A stretch of DNA of 64,000 nucleotides from Ascoidea tarda (nom. inval.) (Eukaryota; Ascomycota; Saccharomycetes; Ascoideales; Ascoideaceae), in assembly GCA_030560485.1 (NCBI GenBank), contig JAKTTS010000016.1, forward strand, positions 1 through 64,000. Direction: 5' to 3'. The position numbers and the translations under genes were made by a program. The notes beneath the pieces were generated by a model. The model did not search any database, had not been told where the DNA came from, and saw nothing but the letters and a program-made list of their open reading frames with translations. This document shows, in pieces, positions 9,981-18,620 of the stretch (within the stretch, counting starts at the first letter, position 1; every line of letters starts with the position of its first letter).

Positions 9981-10518
9981 CTTGTGTGTTTTCTGCTTTC
10001 AGTGCTGGTGGTTTTTTGTCAGCACTGCAAAGAAATTTTCAGCCGAAAAAGTGGCATGGCTACCCGGCCGTTTAGAAACAACCACCACAATGGATCAGCT
10101 ACGTCAGCGCACGCGCAGTGCTGCGTCTGGGCCGAGCTGCGGGTTTCTTATCTCGGTCGCTGAAGGCAGTCCAAAACGAGATTGCAGAAGGCGGAAAAGT
10201 TGTAAAATGACTGCAAAGCAAAAAATGGAAAAACACCCAGGCTCAGATTGTGGATTTGGCAAGAAAACGTTTTTCATGATAATTCTGCAATTCCTTCTGT
10301 TTCTTTTAAGCTTTATTAGGGTTAGTACTAATTCATATTTAAACCGACTTTTTTGCTCCTTTCAAGACAAATTTCTTTTTCTCCCTTGTCTGGTTGTTTT
10401 TTTTCACACCATTCTCAATTACTAAGTAAATCAACGAATTATTCAATCCATTTGCTGGCACCGCTCCTCTTTGTTTCTCTAGTCCATCCCTGCAATACTC
10501 ACTAATCAGCATCCCAAA
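9981..10518. promoter_or_regulatory. Bidirectional promoter UTP11 / MTC2
   Basis: 538 bp. A GC-rich island lies next to UTP11 (to about 10200) and includes GTCAGCGC at 10103-10110, an octamer also present in two other promoters here. The AT-rich half next to MTC2 contains TTAGGGTTAG at 10316-10325. No gene seen. Confidence 0.65.
10316..10325 (+). promoter_or_regulatory. Tbf1-like TTAGGGTTAG site
   Basis: A TTAGGG-type decamer about 195 bp upstream of MTC2. In yeasts Tbf1 binds TTAGGGTTT-like sites at snoRNA and ribosomal-protein promoters and at subtelomeres. Here it is a single sequence match. Confidence 0.4.
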
Positions 10519-11925
10519 ATGCCACCACAACTAAACGATATCGACTCTATTATTAGTACCTACAATCTCAACATTGACAGAGACTTGTACATTTCTTTGT
10601 TCCTCTCTTTGGTTTCTTCCAATTCCTTGATAGTATCCTCCTATGATATTGGCTACACCACTTCTGAATTGCTCAAGCAATTCAAACTAATCTTCGGTTT
10701 TAAGGACTTCCACATCAATCATATGAATTTAAGTGATTCGAACTTTTTGCATTCCTTCAAAGACCTCTCAATTCAAGACAATAATCTTGCTAACACCGAC
10801 AACATCAGAGATAATCCTCAAAAAGACTCCAGTGGTCTGGTACATCCCAATCGTAATATCGATGCTAATGAGTTAAACGATCTAAATGATTTTAGTGATT
10901 CAACAATCTCCACTGACTCCGACATCGATGCCGATTTCACAAATAACCCAAGCACTAAAATAGATAACATTAAAGATAACATTAATTCTGATAAAGATAT
11001 CGATAACCACAATATCTCGATCAATCTCAACCAAGATATTGTTAATGACTCACCAACTGTGTTACAATCCTCAGAATTATCAGAACTATCTATTGAAAAA
11101 TTCAAACTGCACTTTACCATCAGTAGAGATCAACTAAAAAAAAGATACAAGTCGTCTGCTACCTTAATCAAACCAATCAATATCATAACGGGCATTGAAA
11201 ATCTATCCATCAATTACCAAATTGCGCTACTAGATATTTTAAAAAAAAATAAATTGTTAATCAATAACACTTACTACTTTAAAACTGATATCTTTATTAC
11301 CATACTAATTCTTGATAATAAAACTCAAAATCCAAACCAAAATAATAACTTCAAATTATATAAACCCTTAGAGGATCAATTTTTCTTCAAGCAACCAAAT
11401 TATCCGAAAATTTTATCTTCAAAATTCAGTTTACCCGAAAACGTTGACTTTCAAGTGTATAATCAAATTCCAAACAAAGTTCAAAATAATATTCCAAATG
11501 GATTTCAAATCCCAAAACAAAAGCCAAAATTATCAGCAAACGTAAAACAAATCATCTCTTTTAGATCTCAAATACCTAACATTGAAATGATCTCAGAGAT
11601 TAAACGCTATATCCTTGATATAATCATATTCACAAGGAATCATAGGGTTGTTAATGGTGGTATTCCAACAAGAGTTATAATCCAATTTGAAACAATGGTC
11701 AAATCACTATGTATTTACTATAACTATTCATTTGTTATCCCCTCAATAGTTAAACTAGCTGCCAGGAAATTACTACCTTTAAAGATCCACCTTTTATCTG
11801 ATATAAATCACGAACCTACTCTTCAATATGGCTCGGATCCTATCTTACTTCAATCAATGCTTGAAAAATGGGATGTTGATAAAGTAATCCAAGATGTACT
11901 AAGAAATGTTCAAACACCAATTTGA
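10519..11925 (+). CDS. MTC2: MTC2-like, maintenance of telomere capping protein
   Basis: S. cerevisiae MTC2 was named for a genetic role in telomere capping; its biochemistry is unknown. This 468-aa protein is assigned from its C-terminal third, where IKRYILDIIIFTRNHRV and LQYGSDPILLQSMLEKW match the conserved Mtc2 motifs (RRYILDIMVHLRTHRL and YGSDPNLVDEMLEK, from memory). The middle (about residues 95-185) is an Asp/Asn/Ser-rich insertion of low complexity. The protein is longer than the roughly 350-aa S. cerevisiae protein. The stop is followed directly by a (TCCTT)n tract. The next gene is YKU80. Confidence 0.65.
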   Translation: MPPQLNDIDSIISTYNLNIDRDLYISLFLSLVSSNSLIVSSYDIGYTTSELLKQFKLIFGFKDFHINHMNLSDSNFLHSFKDLSIQDNNLANTDNIRDNPQKDSSGLVHPNRNIDANELNDLNDFSDSTISTDSDIDADFTNNPSTKIDNIKDNINSDKDIDNHNISINLNQDIVNDSPTVLQSSELSELSIEKFKLHFTISRDQLKKRYKSSATLIKPINIITGIENLSINYQIALLDILKKNKLLINNTYYFKTDIFITILILDNKTQNPNQNNNFKLYKPLEDQFFFKQPNYPKILSSKFSLPENVDFQVYNQIPNKVQNNIPNGFQIPKQKPKLSANVKQIISFRSQIPNIEMISEIKRYILDIIIFTRNHRVVNGGIPTRVIIQFETMVKSLCIYYNYSFVIPSIVKLAARKLLPLKIHLLSDINHEPTLQYGSDPILLQSMLEKWDVDKVIQDVLRNVQTPI

Positions 11926-11930
11926 TCATT

Positions 11931-11970
11931 TCCTTTCCTTTCCTTTCCTTTCCTTTCCTTTCCTTTCCTT
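11931..11970 (+). repeat. TCCTT pentamer repeated eight times
   Basis: A perfect microsatellite starting 5 bp after the MTC2 stop codon, within the probable 3' UTR. Confidence 0.95.
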
Positions 11971-12173
11971 TTATTTTCTTTTTCCAACCTACTGTTCTAT
12001 ATTTCCTATACCATTAACATATATTTTTATATACTTCTATCACACTCAGTCCTTTACATATTCACATCCACTCCATCTTCCTGTTCTATAATACATAATC
12101 CTTTTTTTTTCACCTTCGGAACAAACTTGATTCCGGTTTGTTTTCAATCCCGCGTTTTTTTTGTCTTTATACT

Positions 12174-12327
12174 TAGTGAATTGCTTGCAACATGTTCGAG
12201 CTTTTTGAACTATGTGAGTTCAATGAGCTTTCGAGCCTATCTCAAGTCTATTTCAAGCTCATTGAACTCGCATAGTTCAAAAAGTTCGAACTCAAAACAG
12301 TTTGAACACGCCGCGAACAATTCACTA
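12174..12327. repeat. Fold-back inverted repeat (MITE-like or long hairpin)
   Basis: The left arm 12174-12230 is matched in reverse complement by the right arm 12255-12327, with a 24-nt spacer between them. The inner 37 bp differ at two positions and the outer 20 bp at five; all seven differences are transitions. The right arm carries an extra 16 nt near 12292-12307. In plus-strand RNA the inner 37 positions would pair without interruption, using two G-U pairs. No clear target-site duplication is visible. It could be a small non-autonomous DNA element or a local rearrangement. Confidence 0.8.
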
Positions 12328-12370
12328 GTTATGTTTGAAATATATGTTTCTGCTTTTGTTATTAATTTTG

Positions 12371-12430
12371 AAAATGCTGGATGATTCAAAAATGACTCGA
12401 AAAATGTTGGATGCTTCAAAAATGAGTCAA
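12371..12430 (+). repeat. 30-bp tandem duplication with AP-1/Gcn4-like sites
   Basis: Two adjacent 30-bp units (12371-12400 and 12401-12430) differ at four positions. The second contains a perfect TGAGTCA (12423-12429), the first a near match TGACTCG (12393-12399). These are Gcn4/AP-1 type sites, 320-350 bp upstream of YKU80. Confidence 0.8.
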
Positions 12431-12745
12431 AGAAGAGTACATAGTAAAATCAATCATTTTCAATATGAACGTAGGATGTATAAAAGCTCATCCAGCCTGC
12501 AGCGAGTTTCGAGTGATTCACTATTTATACCTCATCCTTCAGGGGCCACCAGGTTGGCTACATCCACATTACATTACATAATAATGCACGAGTGCATAAT
12601 AACCACAAACATGAAAAATTCCAGATTTAGCTTCAATTAAAAACCAATGTCAAAAAGTAATCAGCTCAATTGTTCTTTTTTATATCATAATATTTGCTGT
12701 CTTTTTTTCTTTCTTTTTAATATTAAATTAAAATCAATTTACAAA

Positions 12746-14902
12746 ATGGCTAAAAAGGAAGTATGTCACCCCTCTCTTTTTTTTTCTTCCAATTATCCAC
12801 CTATTTATTTACCAGTTTTACTAACAATAACCAACTAGATTACTGTTGCTATTGTTGATTTATCGCCTTCAATGATCGACCATAACAATTCAAGAAAAAT
12901 TAGTGATCTTGAATATGGTTTAATTTATCTCAACCACTTGATATCTACTAAAATACTTAGAGCAAGAAAGACTGATTTTGTCTCCTTAATAGCTTGTCAT
13001 ACTCTTGAAACCAAAATCCCAGAAACGTTTTCAAATTTTACATCAATGCGAAATTTGTCAATCTTATTCAGTCCAAAACAACCTTTTTATAATGATCTAA
13101 AAACTCTCAATACCTTGACACCAAACCAAAATTTGTATAGTGACAATGAAGGTGGTATCCTAATGGCCATTCTACTAGCGGTTGAAACAATCAAGGACTT
13201 TGTTCTTAAAAAGAAATTCAAAAAAAATATCATTATCATAACAAACGGGGACGAAGAGCTATTAATGAATAATCAATATAAATCTGGTTTAATTGATTTA
13301 ATTGCTGAACAAAATATTAATCTAGTTATAATGGGAATTGATTTTAAAATCAATGATAAAAACAAATCAATTGTTAATAACGATTTGAAAAGAAATTCAA
13401 TAGTCCAATGGAAAGATTTGTTTCAAAATATCCCTTCTTCTTTGTTTTTATATTACGAAGACGTTATCCATAATTTAAACCATACTTTTATTCCCCAAAC
13501 TGTTAAACCAATAAGATTATTCACCTCTAAATTGAGATTAGGTGGTGATGTCTTTCAAAAAACTGAACTTAGTTTTGATAATTCAATTGATCCATATTCA
13601 ATTGAAATTGAAATTGATGGTTATACTGCTACAAAAAAAATAGTGAATAAAAACACTGGTTCATTCTACCTCAAGGACACTTTATTAAGTGGATCATATC
13701 AATCAATTGAAAACTCTGAGCATGCCTTACCAATAAAACGATTTACAGAGTACGAAATTGACGAAACTGATATTAATACCAATGATACTGTTAAAAAAAA
13801 AATCAACGAAAATGAAATAATTAAATGCTATCAGTATGCTACAAGCAATGTTCCATTTTCAAAAGATTTAGAAGCTGCTGCGATTTATCCAACTCAACCT
13901 GCTCTAGATATTAGAGGAATAATCAATAAAAACTCTTTTCCGTTATGGTATCTTCAAGAAGAAAATGTTTTTATTTTTCCAAAAAAAGATTATGGACTAA
14001 AAGAATCTTTATCATTTGCTTGTATTGTAAGAGCATTAATCGAATTAAAATCATATGCTATTGCTAGGCTTGTTCAAAAAAAGAATTCTGACGTTCAAAT
14101 GGTTGTTCTAATCCCTGTTATCATTGCAGACGTAGAAAATGATTCAAATAAAATTATCAAAAATAACAATCTTAAAAGAACACTAGATGAAAGAGAAAAA
14201 AATTTAAATAAAAAAGGTGAGATTTATGCTCTCGTTTTAAGTAGATTGCCATTCAAGGAGGATGAAAAAATGGCACAATTCACAAAATTATCAGAGATAA
14301 GAACAATGAGTGGTAAAGCAATTACCAAAAATCATGAACTATTACCTACACCCGAAATGAATGAAACAATGGAAAAATATATTTTTTCAATGGATATGGA
14401 TAATGATGAAGCTATTGCAGAAAATAATAATGATTTTAGTTATGACGATAATTTTATTTTCAAAACAAAAATTATAAATAAAAACAAAAATACTCTTCCA
14501 AATACCAACATCTCAAATGAAAATCCAACTGGAAGAGAAACCGATATGGAAAAAAACATGTTATTTCAATCAGCACCACATATTTATCACCAAAATTTAT
14601 CGTTGAGAACAATTGGTATTGAAGCCAGCAAAAGAGGTCAAAGTATTCTGAAGTATATCAACGAAAACATCAAGGATAACGATGGAATAGATATTGTTCC
14701 TGAAATCAATCCAGATTTACTTGGAAACAGTCATATCAAGAAAGAGTTGTTATTGAGCTCTGAAAAACATCTAAAGAAGTTAATTGACCTATTTGAGATT
14801 GAATATATTGATGATGCTAAATATAAAATAAAAGGCGATCCTGATAAAGCAGAGGATGGTGAATATGATGGCAATCTATATCTAGATAGTATCTTGAGAT
14901 AA
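12746..14902 (+). CDS. YKU80: YKU80, Ku80 subunit (one intron)
   Basis: Ku70/Ku80 binds DNA ends in non-homologous end joining and protects telomeres. Exon 1 is 12746-12760 (Met-Ala-Lys-Lys-Glu) and exon 2 is 12839-14902; the spliced product is 692 aa. Splicing joins the start codon to ITVAIVDLSPSMIDHN, which is the beginning of the Ku vWA domain and carries its D-x-S-x-S-like motif. The Ku core beta-barrel region follows (about residues 240-500), including the FPLWYLQEENVFIFPKK segment, then a C-terminal arm. An ATG at 12872 would remove the first strand of the vWA domain, so the spliced model is preferred. It lies between MTC2 and a macro-domain gene on the same strand. Confidence 0.88.
12761..12838 (+). 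other. YKU80 intron, 78 nt
   Basis: Donor GTATGT at 12761-12766, branch site TACTAAC at 12819-12825, acceptor AG at 12837-12838. It falls after codon 5, in phase 0. Both the consensus signals and the restored vWA start support it. Confidence 0.88.
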
Positions 14903-15040
14903 GAGTGTTTGGTCTCGATTTGCAATATTACAGTTTTCCAAATATCGTGATTGGTTGTTTTTTTGGGCTAATCTGGAAATTTCGGAAGTTAATTTTAGTC
15001 CCAAATTACCCTGAAAGGGCGGTTTTTTTCAAAAGAAGAG

Positions 15041-15048
15041 TATAAAAA
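15041..15048 (+). promoter_or_regulatory. TATA box of the macro-domain gene
   Basis: TATAAAAA lies 60-67 bp upstream of the ATG, in the 205-bp gap after YKU80. Confidence 0.6.
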
Positions 15049-15107
15049 GAAATGCGATTGACCAAATTCTTTTTGGTGCTTAGAAGAACATCGTTTTTGG
15101 TTTTATA

Positions 15108-15866
15108 ATGAACAGAGAGATCAGAATATTTCTATTAGATTTCAATGCAGAGTGTTGTTCTCAATGGAAACGCTACCTTGAGAAGATAAAGCAGGACAGA
15201 TTGAAATTAAACTGGCTTGGCAGAAGGGTTTCGGTTGAGACATTCTGTGGAACATTAAGCGATTTCGGAAAAACACATCAAAAATCAATAGGCAGTCAAG
15301 TGGGATTAACAGCAATTGTTTCTCCAGGAAACTCTCCGGGGTTTTTGCGTGGTGGTTTTGATTTAGCTATAGCTGAGTTTTTTGTTGAAGATAAGAAAGA
15401 TTTCCTATTAACTGAAAGTAAGCTTCAAAACCAAATAGGTTTGAATGCAAATGGATACGTTCCTGTTGGTTGTGCCAGACTAGTTAAATTTGACGAAAAA
15501 CACGATATATCCTTTGCAAATTCAAAAGCATGGAAACTACTAAGATCAAATCACATTTTACATATACCAACGATGGCGGTTCCAGAGGCATTAATTAGTT
15601 TTCTTTCAACTGATTCTATTTCCAGATTAGTTTTTGACTGTACTTGGCAGATTTTAACGACAATAAACTCATATAATATGCATCACTTTAATGATGAATA
15701 CCTTGAAACTATTGTTATTTCCGGCTTAGGTACGGGATGGGGTAAAGTTCCTTATGATGTTTGTGCAAAATCAATGATTACAGCGATAATTATATTTACA
15801 ACTGCTGGGTTGTCTCCTTATGAAAAGTCGCTCAAATGTTTAAAATTTATAAACAAAATAAAGTAG
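15108..15866 (+). CDS. Macro-domain protein, YMR087W-like (ADP-ribose-1''-phosphate phosphatase family)
   Basis: Macro domains bind ADP-ribose; the YMR087W group is related to enzymes that dephosphorylate ADP-ribose-1''-phosphate, a by-product of tRNA splicing. The 252-aa protein is essentially one macro domain. Its phosphate-loop motif is SPGNSPGFLRGGFD from S72, with N75 and the GGFD turn, and a second loop is ISGLGTGWGKVP near residue 205. The N-terminal strand RIFLLDFNAE begins immediately after the ATG. The overall order fits YMR087W. Catalysis is inferred from the family, not shown. A TATAAAAA box lies about 60 bp upstream. Confidence 0.8.
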   Translation: MNREIRIFLLDFNAECCSQWKRYLEKIKQDRLKLNWLGRRVSVETFCGTLSDFGKTHQKSIGSQVGLTAIVSPGNSPGFLRGGFDLAIAEFFVEDKKDFLLTESKLQNQIGLNANGYVPVGCARLVKFDEKHDISFANSKAWKLLRSNHILHIPTMAVPEALISFLSTDSISRLVFDCTWQILTTINSYNMHHFNDEYLETIVISGLGTGWGKVPYDVCAKSMITAIIIFTTAGLSPYEKSLKCLKFINKIK

Positions 15867-16287
15867 ATTCATAGTTGAATATTGGATTATTATCCCTTTT
15901 CTCGAATTTCGTTATCTGTTATTTTCAGTATTTTGTGGTGGTGATGGTTTTGGATTTGATTTTTTTGATTTTTTGAAGTACTTTGGAATAATCATATTTT
16001 TTTTAAATTGTTGACATCAATAAACAAATGGTTTTTGCTTTTCAGATTAAATCTAAAATTGACGAGAAAGTGAGACCAAATTTGCGGGTGTCAGACTTTA
16101 AGTTTGTTTTTTTTTTCATAATTTGAATTTTTTTCTTTTCACCTGAAAAATTTTTTTACTGTGAAGGTAGTTTTAATATATAAATTATATTCAAGAAGTA
16201 ATATTATATTATTTATTTACTGATATAGTGAATTGAAATATATATTATTGAGTAGACTATACAGTATAATATAAAAATAAGAACATA
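15867..16287. promoter_or_regulatory. CIC1 promoter region
   Basis: 421 bp, very AT-rich with long T runs. It holds an exact RRPE at 16144-16153. No gene seen. Confidence 0.6.
16144..16153 (+). promoter_or_regulatory. RRPE motif upstream of CIC1
   Basis: TGAAAAATTT is the exact rRNA-processing element found upstream of yeast ribosome-biogenesis genes (bound by Stb3). It sits 135-144 bp upstream of the CIC1 start. Confidence 0.6.
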
Positions 16288-18294
16288 ATGGGTAAAAAAG
16301 AAAGCAAAGCTAAAAATTCAGTGAGCAGAAAAAACTCTTTGAAAAATAAGAGTGAAGATGGAAAACCAATAGTCTCCGATGATAAGAAAGTGACAAAGGT
16401 TGTGAGTAAAACCAATGATAAGAGTAAGAAAGTGAAGGAAAGCAAAGCAGAAGACAAGCAAAAAAGTAAAAAGGGGGGTGAAAAGAAAGTAATTGAGAAG
16501 AAGGTGGTTGAAAAAAAAGTGATTGAAAAGAAAAAAGCTAAAGAAAGTAAACCAGAAGATAAAAAGGCAGTTGTTAAGAAAGAAACTCAGAAGCAAGTAG
16601 TTGAAAATAAAAAACCAAAAGAAAGTAAACCAGAAAATAAAAAATCTACAAATAAAAAATCAGTAAAAAAACCAACAAAAAAAAAAGTGGTTGAAAAGAA
16701 AGCAGTTGAAAAGGAAGTAGTTGAAAAGGAAGTAGTTGAAAATAATCCCGAAGACAAGAAAGAAGTTGGAAAAAAAGCAATTGAGGATAACAAAGCCGAA
16801 CAAAATGATAAAAAAAGCGATCAAGTAAAGAGTAAAGACGAAAAACCAATAGGTAAAACAACAAGGAAAAGACGAGGACGTAGAAGATCAAAACCGGCCA
16901 ATAAACCAGAAGAAAAAATAGTTGTTGAAGAACCACCTGAAAAGAATGAGAAAGTGGAGGAGATTAAGAAAAGTTTGGTAAAAGACAGTATATTAAAAAA
17001 AGCAATTGAAGAACTAATCAAGTTTTATGAGAGAGAAAATAAACAAAAACAAGAAAAATTCAAGGGTGATAAGAAAAGTTTATTTGAGGAAGACGAAGGA
17101 ATTGAAAATAAATTATTTTCATTAGATATTCAATTGAAGAAAAGTTTAAGTAAGAATAAGAATTTCAATAAGAAATTAATTGCAATTCCAAACAGTATTT
17201 ATAATGTTAAAGGTGAAAAGGACTTTAAGATTTGTTTGATGATTAAGGATAAAGTGATTGAAAAAGAAGAAGAATTGGAAGAAATTGAAAAAAGTGAGAT
17301 ACCCAAATTAAAAAAAATATTGCCGTTTGCAGAATTGATTAAATTTAAATCATATGAACAAAAGAGAATTTTTTTGAATGAATATGATTTGTTTTTAAGC
17401 GATGAAGATCTAGTTAAGAGTTTGCCTAAAATATTAGGGAAAGAGTTTTTCTCAAAGAATAGTACCAAGATACCAGTTGGCGTTAAGATTAACAGTTCAA
17501 AAAATGCACAAAGCAATAAAAGGTTTTCTGCTGAGACAATTAAGAATCAAGTAAACAAAGTTTTGAACAGTACATTTTTTATCAAATCGGGTGGAAACGT
17601 ACTCCATGTTCAGGTGGGAAATTTTGAGAAATTGAGTAAAGAGGAGCTTTTCAGCAATTTGAAGACAATAGTTGAATATTTCAGTAATGACGATTACGAG
17701 AGTAACATCAGAGAAATGGATTTGAAGTTGACCAAATCGGTGGCATTGCCCATTTACATTTCAAACGAGTTATACGTTGGCGAAGAAGACATTCAAGAAG
17801 AAAAGGAAGACGAGAGCAAAAAGGTGGTAGAAGACATAGAGATCGATGAAGAGTTCTACACAGCTAATGAGCTACCCAGTGGTCTTAAATTGACGCAATT
17901 TGAAAAGGGATTGCTTGAGCTTGGACAGTTCGAGACAACTCCAAGCTTCTTGGAAAAAAAAATGAAAAAACTCGACAAAGTTGAAGCAAAGAAGGCTGCT
18001 GAAACTAAGAATCAGAAAAAGAGAAAGCGCGAGGAAAGCAAAGATTCCGAAAACGGTAAGGTTATAGAAAAGACTCTCAAGGCTGTCAAGACTGAAAAAG
18101 CTGTCAAATCTGAAAAAGCTGTCAAATCTAAAATAGCTGAGAAGGTCACAGTAGCTGAAAAGGTCGAGAAAGCTGAGGTAGCTACAAAAGCAGACACCAA
18201 GACCCAAGATGCAAGCACCGGAAAAGCAGTTACCAAACCCAGAAAACCCGGGCAAAGAAGAAAGAGGTCCAAGGCTGCCCAACACACCAGCTAG
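16288..18294 (+). CDS. CIC1: CIC1/NSA3-like ribosome-biogenesis protein with lysine-rich extensions
   Basis: Cic1/Nsa3 is a ribosomal-L1-fold protein that binds ITS2 of pre-60S particles and also contacts the proteasome. The L1-like core lies at about residues 238-510 (KKAIEELIKFY, NEYDLFLSDEDLVKSLPKIL, GKEFFSKNSTKIPVGVKI), and the following stretch LTQFEKGLLELGQF matches the Cic1 C-terminal segment. It differs from S. cerevisiae Cic1 (about 376 aa) by a 235-residue N-terminal extension of repeated VVEKKV/KESKPE-like Lys-Glu units and a Lys-Ala-Val-Glu tail (about 560-668). These resemble histone-H1-type tails and nucleolar retention sequences. UTP30 is the paralogous alternative; the LLELG segment favours CIC1. 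Confidence 0.75.
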   Translation: MGKKESKAKNSVSRKNSLKNKSEDGKPIVSDDKKVTKVVSKTNDKSKKVKESKAEDKQKSKKGGEKKVIEKKVVEKKVIEKKKAKESKPEDKKAVVKKETQKQVVENKKPKESKPENKKSTNKKSVKKPTKKKVVEKKAVEKEVVEKEVVENNPEDKKEVGKKAIEDNKAEQNDKKSDQVKSKDEKPIGKTTRKRRGRRRSKPANKPEEKIVVEEPPEKNEKVEEIKKSLVKDSILKKAIEELIKFYERENKQKQEKFKGDKKSLFEEDEGIENKLFSLDIQLKKSLSKNKNFNKKLIAIPNSIYNVKGEKDFKICLMIKDKVIEKEEELEEIEKSEIPKLKKILPFAELIKFKSYEQKRIFLNEYDLFLSDEDLVKSLPKILGKEFFSKNSTKIPVGVKINSSKNAQSNKRFSAETIKNQVNKVLNSTFFIKSGGNVLHVQVGNFEKLSKEELFSNLKTIVEYFSNDDYESNIREMDLKLTKSVALPIYISNELYVGEEDIQEEKEDESKKVVEDIEIDEEFYTANELPSGLKLTQFEKGLLELGQFETTPSFLEKKMKKLDKVEAKKAAETKNQKKRKREESKDSENGKVIEKTLKAVKTEKAVKSEKAVKSKIAEKVTVAEKVEKAEVATKADTKTQDASTGKAVTKPRKPGQRRKRSKAAQHTS

Positions 18295-18620
18295 TGCACA
18301 TACAATGTAGTTCTTATTTACATAACTTCAATTCCAGCTCATATCGATATTTCAGCACCTTCTAATACCTGCCTCCCGCACCACTGGCTCGGGGCGAGAC
18401 CACCCATTACGCACAGCACGGTGTTCCACTGTGTTCAAACGCGTCCTGCCGCAGAAGGCATACAGCTAGCCACGTGGACGTCCGTTTTCGACTGTTTTCT
18501 GGAGCTTGTTCGCTTTTGGGCGCTCATCGTCCAGCAGAAGGTGTGCAACTCAATTAGAGAGTATATAACTGCTGTCTTTTCTTCCTCTTTCTTCTGTCCA
18601 CATCGTTTCCATCATCCACC
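18295..18620 (+). promoter_or_regulatory. PGM2: PGM2 promoter with GC-rich island
   Basis: 326 bp. A GC-rich island lies at about 18370-18540, including CACGTG at 18473-18478, followed by TATATAA at 18562-18568, about 53 bp before the PGM2 ATG, and a pyrimidine-rich leader. Confidence 0.6.

Larger units (their letters stand above)
11926..12745. other. MTC2-YKU80 intergenic region with fold-back and tandem repeat
   Basis: 820 bp between two plus-strand genes. It contains the TCCTT array, a 154-bp inverted-repeat element (12174-12327), a 30-bp tandem duplication (12371-12430) and ordinary AT-rich promoter DNA before YKU80. The open frames that cross the inverted repeat arise from its symmetry and are not genes. 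Confidence 0.7.

Noticed and set aside
14999-15029. CCCTGAAAGGG followed by a T run, like a bacterial terminator
   Set aside because: A four-base stem in a eukaryotic promoter; the gene set is plainly nuclear yeast.
16318-18287. Several Phe/Leu-rich antisense frames across CIC1
   Set aside because: Complements of lysine/glutamate codon repeats; no conserved content.
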